A stretch of 64,000 nt of DNA from Mixophyes australis (lineage: Eukaryota > Chordata > Amphibia > Anura > Limnodynastidae). The notes under the pieces are model-generated. The model saw nothing but the letters and a program-made list of their open reading frames with translations, was not told the DNA's origin and ran no database searches. The translations under genes and the position numbers were made by a program. The stretch covers positions 333,300,875 to 333,364,874 of the forward strand of contig JAVHZZ010000003.1 in NCBI GenBank assembly GCA_036250195.1, written 5' to 3'. Positions 57,997-64,000 of the stretch are shown here, one piece after another; the stretch's first letter is position 1; each line of letters opens with the position of its first letter.

Positions 57997-58255
57997 TTAT
58001 TTATATATCACCCTAATATTACGCAGCTCTTTACATAGAACATTTCATCCCATCAGTCTCTGACCCATTGAAGTGTACAGTCTAAATTCTCTACTACAGT
58101 CACACACACTAGGGTCCAGAAGCCAATTAACCTACCAGTATGTTTTAGGACTGGGAAGAAACTGGAACACCCAGGAGAAACTCATGAAAACACAGGGAGA
58201 ACACACAAATTTCACACTGATAAATACCCTGGTTAGAATCTAACCCATAGTGTGG
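57997..58255 (-). mobile_element. Diverged copy of the tRNA-headed SINE
   Basis: Phrases tgacccattgaagtgtacagtctaaattc, aattaacctaccagtatgtttt and gaaaacacagggagaacac correspond, with many substitutions, to 24749-25085. It is older than the other copies and lacks a clear B box and head. Confidence 0.65.
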
Positions 58256-58261
58256 CCCTTA

Positions 58262-58375
58262 GCAGCCCGATTCTGTCATTTTTCTAGTGCAGCTTACAAA
58301 ATGAAAGCAAAATCTGATTAGTTGTTATGGACAATACCACTTTTTTGCTTTTCACCAATTATCATAAATGCCCCC
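58262..58375. mobile_element. Decayed MITE, family B remnant
   Basis: tacaaaatgaaagcaaaatctgattagttgttatgg matches the right arm of the 45332-45515 element. It sits directly beside the old SINE copy. Confidence 0.45.
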
Positions 58376-59289
58376 AAATCTATTGAGTATATATATGCCT
58401 CTTTAAAGCAACAACCCCACATAGAAGATTTTGCTTTTATAGCAAGTTAAGAATCTTTTAAGCATAAGTCTGATATTCATTTTTCTTTGCTGTCCTCTTA
58501 CAAATCATTATGCCCTTTTCAAAATCTCTTTGAAGGTTACAAAATATGTCTTTTAGACGTAATCTGTCTGCCACACGAGCAAAGGCTTATAGCTCTCAGC
58601 ATGTCATGTGAAGGCAGAGGGGGATGAATTCACATGACACAGAGCTTTCCAAAGCCTCCCTATTTGTTAGATCATGTGACTATGGATGCCATGGTAGTTC
58701 ACGACACAGAGTAGAATTATAAATCGCTATAAGCAGCCTGAAGAAACAAACCAAGGGAAAATGGAAAAAAGAAACATTCTCTTAATAGTCTGCAACAGTG
58801 ACTTATGTTAAATAAAAATCACACCTCATTTTTTATGGGATCGCTGGTTTATCTTAAGAAAAAAAACTGTGTAAAAAAAGGAAAGAAATGGTAGAATAAT
58901 ATTTTATTTCCTGCAATCAAACACTTCTATTGAAGCACCCTGGATACGCAGAGATTTTGTAGTGTTCTAGAAACGCTTTCACCACCTAGCCTCTTATTTG
59001 AAGCCATCAAACAAATGACCCCAGTTATGTGCCTTCCTTTACTTTGAGAAGTACAGTTAACTGTCCTGTCAATCATCAGACTGCAGCAAGTAATCAAATG
59101 CAGAGATTTTGGTTGCTCCTTAGGGCAGGTCTGGTCAGGAGAAAACATTCAGCACAGCAGAATGAAATGGTGTTTGGGAACTCAATACATCCCAGTAATT
59201 GTCTTTGCTGAAATCTAACCTCAGCCCAAGTTAATGAACTACAGGTGTGAATCCCATGTCATCATATTTGCCTGGAGGCCGTGTAACAC
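58376..59289. other. Unassigned non-coding DNA
   Basis: No supported gene. The part at 58560-58700 is repeat-free. Confidence 0.4.
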
Positions 59290-59660
59290 TTTCTCAGATA
59301 CTTGGCCTCCTTGAGTGCCATGGTTAATTTACCATAACAACTATCAATATTTCATGTGCTTGTGTGATCTCTGCAGCAACAAGGCAGAAAGCGGCCTGGG
59401 GAGCCGCAGAATGACAATGCTTTACATTGCAATCAACCAGACAATTTGCTCTTAATATCTTTTCTTCATCACAATTTAAAAAAACTGGGGCAGGGTGGCT
59501 GAGCTGTGAGAGCTTTTGTATTCCTGCAAGAATTATCCTTTCGCTCAATCACCAGAACTATTTACATGGACTCGAATAAGCTAAACGTGCAGCAATTTTA
59601 ATGAGTAATGCGCACCATGTAATAATTACTTTTAGTTTTATTTTAAGAATGTAATATTTT
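59290..59660. other. Candidate conserved non-coding element
   Basis: Repeat-free sequence with motifs including TAATAATTAC, TTTTAATGAGTAATGCGC and CATTGCAATCAACC. It resembles vertebrate regulatory conserved blocks. The minus-strand frame 59324-59548 is open but has no splice support or homology. Confidence 0.3.
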
Positions 59661-59874
59661 GCTAACAGCCATTATTTTCTTATGTGCATGGAAGACGAAA
59701 CATTTGATAACCGCATTTAGCAGGGTTTAAGAACACGTGCTGAATGTGTAATATTAATGCCCTTAATTTATATTCAAACTGTATAAGGAACAGTCAGTTG
59801 ACTAAAGATCTCAACATCTGTTTGTGACTCATGTTTTTCCAATTCCCCAATACATGTAAAACAGTAAACTATAT
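59661..59874. other. Unassigned non-coding DNA
   Basis: No supported feature. Confidence 0.4.
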
Positions 59875-60184
59875 GGGCAGCACGGTGGCTAAGTGGTTAG
59901 CACTTCTGCCTCACAGCGCTGGGGTCATGAGTTCAATTCCCGTCCAAGGCCTTATCTGTGTGGAGTTTGTGACTTTTTGTGTGGGTTTCCTCCCACAATC
60001 CAAAAACATACTGATAGGTTAATTGGCTGCTATCAAAATTGACCCTAGTCTGTGTCTGTCTGTGTGTGTATGTTATGGAATTTAGACTGTAAGCTCCAAT
60101 GGGGCAGGAACTGATGTGAGTGAGTTCTCTGTACAGCACTGCGGAATCAGTGGCGCTATATAAATAAATGGTGATGATGATGAT
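59875..60184 (+). mobile_element. tRNA-headed SINE, plus strand
   Basis: It starts GGGCAGCACGGTGGCTAAG, with an A box TGGCTAAGTGG (59886-59896) and B box AGTTCAATTCC (59930-59940) spaced as in a tRNA gene. The core (gtgtggagtttgtgac...gggtttcctccc) is shortened relative to 24749-25085. The tail ends in (GAT)n after CTATATAAATAAATG. It is a retroposed polymerase III transcript. Confidence 0.85.
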
Positions 60185-60798
60185 AGATCTTAGGCACAAA
60201 GTTGGGTGTTCCTTCTTCGTGGGCAAGCATGAGAAGCTGGGTGGGTGCATCTGCCTCCATGCTCAGTAACATGACCCACTTATTAGCTGGATGCCCTGAT
60301 AGTTACTCATAGCTCATTATAAGTTTAGGTTGCTGATACCTGGGCTTGTCATATCTCTCTTGTTTATCAGTGTACCAGCCTGACCTTTAGCTTCCTCTGA
60401 CCATGCCTTTGCCTGACAATGTTGTCATTTGATGTTTGATCTGATTCTTGACCTTACCTTACCCTTCAATTTGTCAATACTCTTACCCTGACTTCCCGGG
60501 GGGCAATGGAGTACCAGTGAGCATTGCTAGCTCAAAGGGACAGGGGCTGCTACATAATTGCTAACATTGGAAAATGGAAACATCTACTTCTAATACCTCA
60601 CTCCCAATAAATAATGAAAAAAGCAATTCCACACTTTAAACTCACTCAGAGGATACACAATAAATGTGGAATTGCTCTCCAATTTAGCTTGTATTAAACT
60701 TACTTTATAGTACTAATTAAATGTATTTAAATACTAAAAAAGGACAGATGTGAATTGGTATCTAGCCCCCATTGCAAATTCATTACATTCCCATTCTA
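60185..60798. other. Unassigned non-coding DNA
   Basis: No supported feature. Confidence 0.4.
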
Positions 60799-60974
60799 GG
60801 GGGTATATGTACTAAACTGTGGGTTTAAAAAAGTGGAAATGGTGCCTATAGCAACCAATCAGATTCTAGATGTCATTTTGTAGAATGTACTAAATAAATG
60901 ATAACTAGAATCTGATCGGTTGCCATAGGCAACATTTCCACTTTTTCAAACCCGCAGTTTAGTAAATATACCCC
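60799..60974. mobile_element. Fold-back MITE, family B (176 bp), TA flanks
   Basis: GGGGGTATATGTACTAAACTG and its near-complement TAGTAAATATACCCC bound a palindrome whose arms carry GCCTATAGCAACCAATCAG and complement. TA on each side fits a Tc1/mariner-type duplication. The structure is the same as at 45332-45515. Confidence 0.8.
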
Positions 60975-61629
60975 TAGGACTCGTGATACTATGCATTGTG
61001 ATACTTTTAGAACAAGTTTAAACTTCAAAAGTAAATGGAGTGGTGGCCAGGATTGTGTTGAGTAAGTGAGGTCTACAAACATGCAGAGATACCAGTGATA
61101 CATACATATCACATGCACCAATGTCACAAAATAAGTTATGTCATTATCACTCTATATCGCTATGCCTATGCATATCAAACATAAAAGCATCTTTCTATTA
61201 GACCAATGAAATCAGATCAGAAAATGAGCGTGTCCCTTGCAGAATTATTCAATGATAGTGTGGGTAGATGTCTTCCACTTTTATCATTCTCATGATCATT
61301 TGTCTACCCCATAAAATGGCTGCCTATACTGTCTGTATATAAGCGTTGGGTGTATTTTAATGCTTTGTAGGTAATTTTCATAACTGAGCGCTAAAACTGA
61401 AGGCAGTGTTTTACTCTCAATAGCCTCTGTCCTATACCAAAAAAGTTTCAAAATGGCGCAAAAAAAAAGTGGAGCAGCAAGTGCTGTTAGTTTACTTCCT
61501 AAAATCTCATACGTCCAGCCAGGCCTTTGTTGTGCACATTTCTGGAGCGGGTTCATAATTCAAAGGGTTAATTAAATCTGAAACAGTTGCCTCAGTTAAA
61601 AGACATACAGTATTTACTTCACCATCTTT
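60975..61629. other. Unassigned non-coding DNA
   Basis: No supported feature. Confidence 0.4.
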
Positions 61630-61860
61630 TCTTAAAGTAATTGTTACCCATCCATTTGTAAATTGCCAATATATTCCCCAGAGAGATGAGCGTGTGGAAC
61701 GCATGTCCCATTAATTGGCAGCGACAAGTTACAGAGCACAGACATATTGCTTCTGACATTAACTAGCCACAATTTTCTCTTCTGGAAAGCTGCAAGATTA
61801 TTCTGCCCTGAGTAACAGGTACTAGAGCATGTAACAGTAGGAAGAAATGAGGAGTTCAAA
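61630..61860. other. Candidate conserved non-coding element
   Basis: Repeat-free sequence with CCCATTAATTGGCAGCG, TTCTGACATTAACTAGCC and similar words. It is an impression-level call. Confidence 0.25.
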
Positions 61861-63339
61861 GGAACCAGCAGTCCCTTATTTCTTACACAAGAGAATAGCT
61901 GACTGATCTATAATGCAAAGTTATGTACATTTAAATAAGCCAGATACATAAACTACAACAAAGCAATCAATAAAACAATATGAAACTTCAAAGATTCATT
62001 ATGTCGAGTTCCTTTGGAGATTTGTACAATTAACTTCTTGCTTCAATTTACCATCCATTCTATAATTACAATTAAAAAGTAGGACAATCTTCAGTGTAAT
62101 ACATTTACTCTCTCTCTCTCACTACTAATCATTTAAGGATTTATTGATTTAAACAACCGATATTCCATTGCGTATAGACATCCTTACATTCCTTTATCTT
62201 CTTCATTGTAATGGTGGAAAGTACAAGAAAAAAAAAAGCAAATATGTACTTCCTCATACTTGAACAATAAAAAAATAGTGCTTTGTGGTAAAACGCAATC
62301 AGAGATGACCGTAGCCTGAGGACACGGACACGTGTAGACTAGATAAATGTGATCCACCTGAGATTACATGTCACAGGAATGAGTGCACCATAAACATTCA
62401 CTATAAAGGTATCATAAATATCATTTTATTATATATAATATATATATATACATACACACTTGATATGCAAAAATAAACATATACTAACAATGTCCGTGTT
62501 TGATACATATGGACACAAAAATAATTCCTCACAATGTTAGTAAATGGTCAGCTGACATTGTTTCTGATAAATTAAAAAACGTTCTTGTGGAATTTGATGA
62601 TTTTGCAATCCATTACTGTGTGACAGAAAGGGGTGGATTTCTAATCACTATATTCTGTTATACACCTGTTATTATAGTTAATATGTTTCCATGGAGATGG
62701 ACGCATTTCTGCTGCAACTTTGCGCCTTATTTAGAGTCAATTTGCGCTACATAAAAGTGGGACTCCCTTAAGATTTGATGCACTGCGTATGCGCTCAGCT
62801 TACACCAGTGTTTTGAGTTAAGTGTCCCTTTGCACTTAGTTAGATAGGTCATGGATATTCACGTGAAAGTTCTATACAGAAAAGAGCGTGGAAATGCAAT
62901 GCGTGAGAGAGAGGAGACTGATTCTGACTTACATGTGGAGACATATCTGGTGCAAGATTCTGAGTTGATTGTGATGACAGCCACATCTTTGCACCGGACT
63001 TGTCTATACTCTAGATATTGCATTTGCTCATATCTTGAGAACTTGCAACTCAAAATACAGACAAAGTGTACGTAGGCATGTACATGAAAATTGGATTTTT
63101 TATGTTTAAGTCTAATTCCGGAAACTACATGTTCACAGGCCAAATAATATTCAAAGAATTATACAACCCAACAGAGTCTATGACAAAGGTTGGAGCCAAA
63201 AACATTTTTGACAGCCCTGTTATAATTGAAGCACATAGGTGGAGCATGTTACCAAGAGATTAACCACAGGACTAGTCTAGCATCAAGACTATGGTACTCT
63301 ATAAACCCTGAGATCTGGTTGAGGGAAATCCCCAAGTTA
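61861..63339. other. Unassigned non-coding DNA
   Basis: No supported gene. Short runs of TC (62110-62121) and TA (62438-62451). The frame 62500-62754 has no recognised similarity. Confidence 0.4.
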
Positions 63340-63990
63340 TAGGTGTGTTGGTGTTTTATTTACATTTTTGCCTTGTCCACAACATGTCTTAGCGGCCAAG
63401 TATCAACACGACCTGGTAACCATGGCTAGGCTGGCACTTGTAGCACTACAAGCACCAGCATGTCTAAACACTTAATGGCGGCCTGGGCATGCTGTGCATC
63501 ACAGGCAAAACGACAACTTAATTTTATTTATTTTTACAAATTTTGATTTACTAATTACCCCACACTTACTGCACTTGGGATGGAGCCCTATTGTTTTTAG
63601 CACAGGGCTGGTTACAACTGGTAGGGGGGCGGTTGCATTTTTTGTGGGTCTTATCCCCCTAGAGTATCCAGTCCCATGCAGACCACTAGGCCTAATTTGG
63701 CACCATGGAAGGGGGACCCCACACTGCAGGCTTCACTGCTATATTGCCACCAGCCCTGGCTGGTACTGGTAAATTTGTGGGGACTCTTTTTGCCCCCCCT
63801 CCCCCTTTCATTTTGCCAGTACAAGTCTAGGCTGGCAACAGTGGGGCTGGTTAAGCTTTTTTGGGGGAGGGGGGGGCACGCTTTCTTTCTATTTATTTAT
63901 TTTCTACACAAAAAGATCCTTGGTGATGGTCATCATCATCAGTATGGATCTTGCACCAGGTGGAAAGCAGCTACAACAGATACGTATGCT
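63340..63990. repeat. Repeat-like region of unknown family, with a hairpin
   Basis: Composition shifts to C/G-tracts. CTGGCACTTGTAG and CTACAAGCACCAG (63431-63458) pair around a 2-nt loop with two wobble-type mismatches. GGGCTGGTTA/ACCAGCCCTGG words and C- and G-runs (63795, 63865) suggest a mobile-element interior. No termini were identified, and the window ends within it. Confidence 0.35.
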
Positions 63991-64000
63991 AGAGGTGTAT

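Noticed and set aside
59886..59940. A and B boxes suggesting a tRNA gene
   Set aside because: They are the head of a SINE; the sequence cannot form a full tRNA cloverleaf and continues into the SINE core and (GAT)n tail.
62500..62754. 84-codon plus-strand frame with protein-like composition
   Set aside because: No splice signals or recognised similarity; not enough to call an exon.

Overview
The window is vertebrate nuclear DNA and most resembles a large amphibian, probably anuran, genome. The reasons are A+T-rich, stop-rich sequence with almost no coding signal, and a dense load of transposable elements: CR1- and L2-type LINEs, a tRNA-headed SINE with a (GAT)n tail, and many short non-autonomous DNA transposons. 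I assign no species. No bacterial operon, CRISPR array, rRNA gene or tRNA gene is visible. Almost all short open frames are chance or lie inside repeats.

Host gene content is one candidate internal exon on the minus strand (37933 to 37817, 117 nt, 39 codons). It has a good polypyrimidine tract and AG acceptor and a perfect GTAAGT donor. If real, part or all of the window is intron of a minus-strand gene that I could not name. Several repeat-free stretches (about 27440-28030, 36700-36860, 39540-39760, 42740-43210, 59290-59660, 61630-61860) look like candidate conserved non-coding DNA, but this needs cross-species alignment.

Layout. 1-7950: mostly unassigned, with a fold-back MITE (4604-4922) and an internally deleted L2-type LINE (5930-6955). 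7960-10740: MITE copies of one family and, inside the second, a C+G-rich 2.37-kb block that I read as a solo LTR (8219-10587; TGT...ACA ends, AACC duplication). It carries promoter-like boxes, an AATAAA and an array of about 18 short hairpins with covarying stems. 11660-17714: one complete MITE, then mostly unassigned. 17723-23472: nested hAT-like elements, an L2 tail and an L1/Tx1-type tail. 23914-31808: SINEs, L2 tails, a 21/31-bp minisatellite, a 93-bp tandem duplication and a 1.2-kb hAT-like element with a perfect 8-bp target duplication. 34248-43210: small hAT-like elements, the candidate exon and quiet DNA. 45332-48385: a broken CR1 LINE with several nested insertions. 51398-57777: hAT-like and fold-back MITEs, a Penelope-like insert with a hammerhead-type motif inside an identical ~245-bp direct duplication, and a hAT-like element holding nineteen 34-bp repeats. 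57997-64000: SINEs, MITEs, quiet DNA and a terminal repeat-like region.

The clearest direct observations are target duplications that define element ends: AGTGCAGG, ATGCTTTG, CATGTGCC and GTGTAACT are perfect 8-mers, and ATTACATA/ATCACATA, GTAGAGAT/GTAGAGAC, GTTAAAAG/GTTAAAAC, ATCTAGAC/ATCTAAAC and GTTAGACT/ATTAGACT match at 7 of 8. The most unusual structures are the hairpin array, the hammerhead-type motif beside the duplication, and long internal palindromes in three different hAT-like families.
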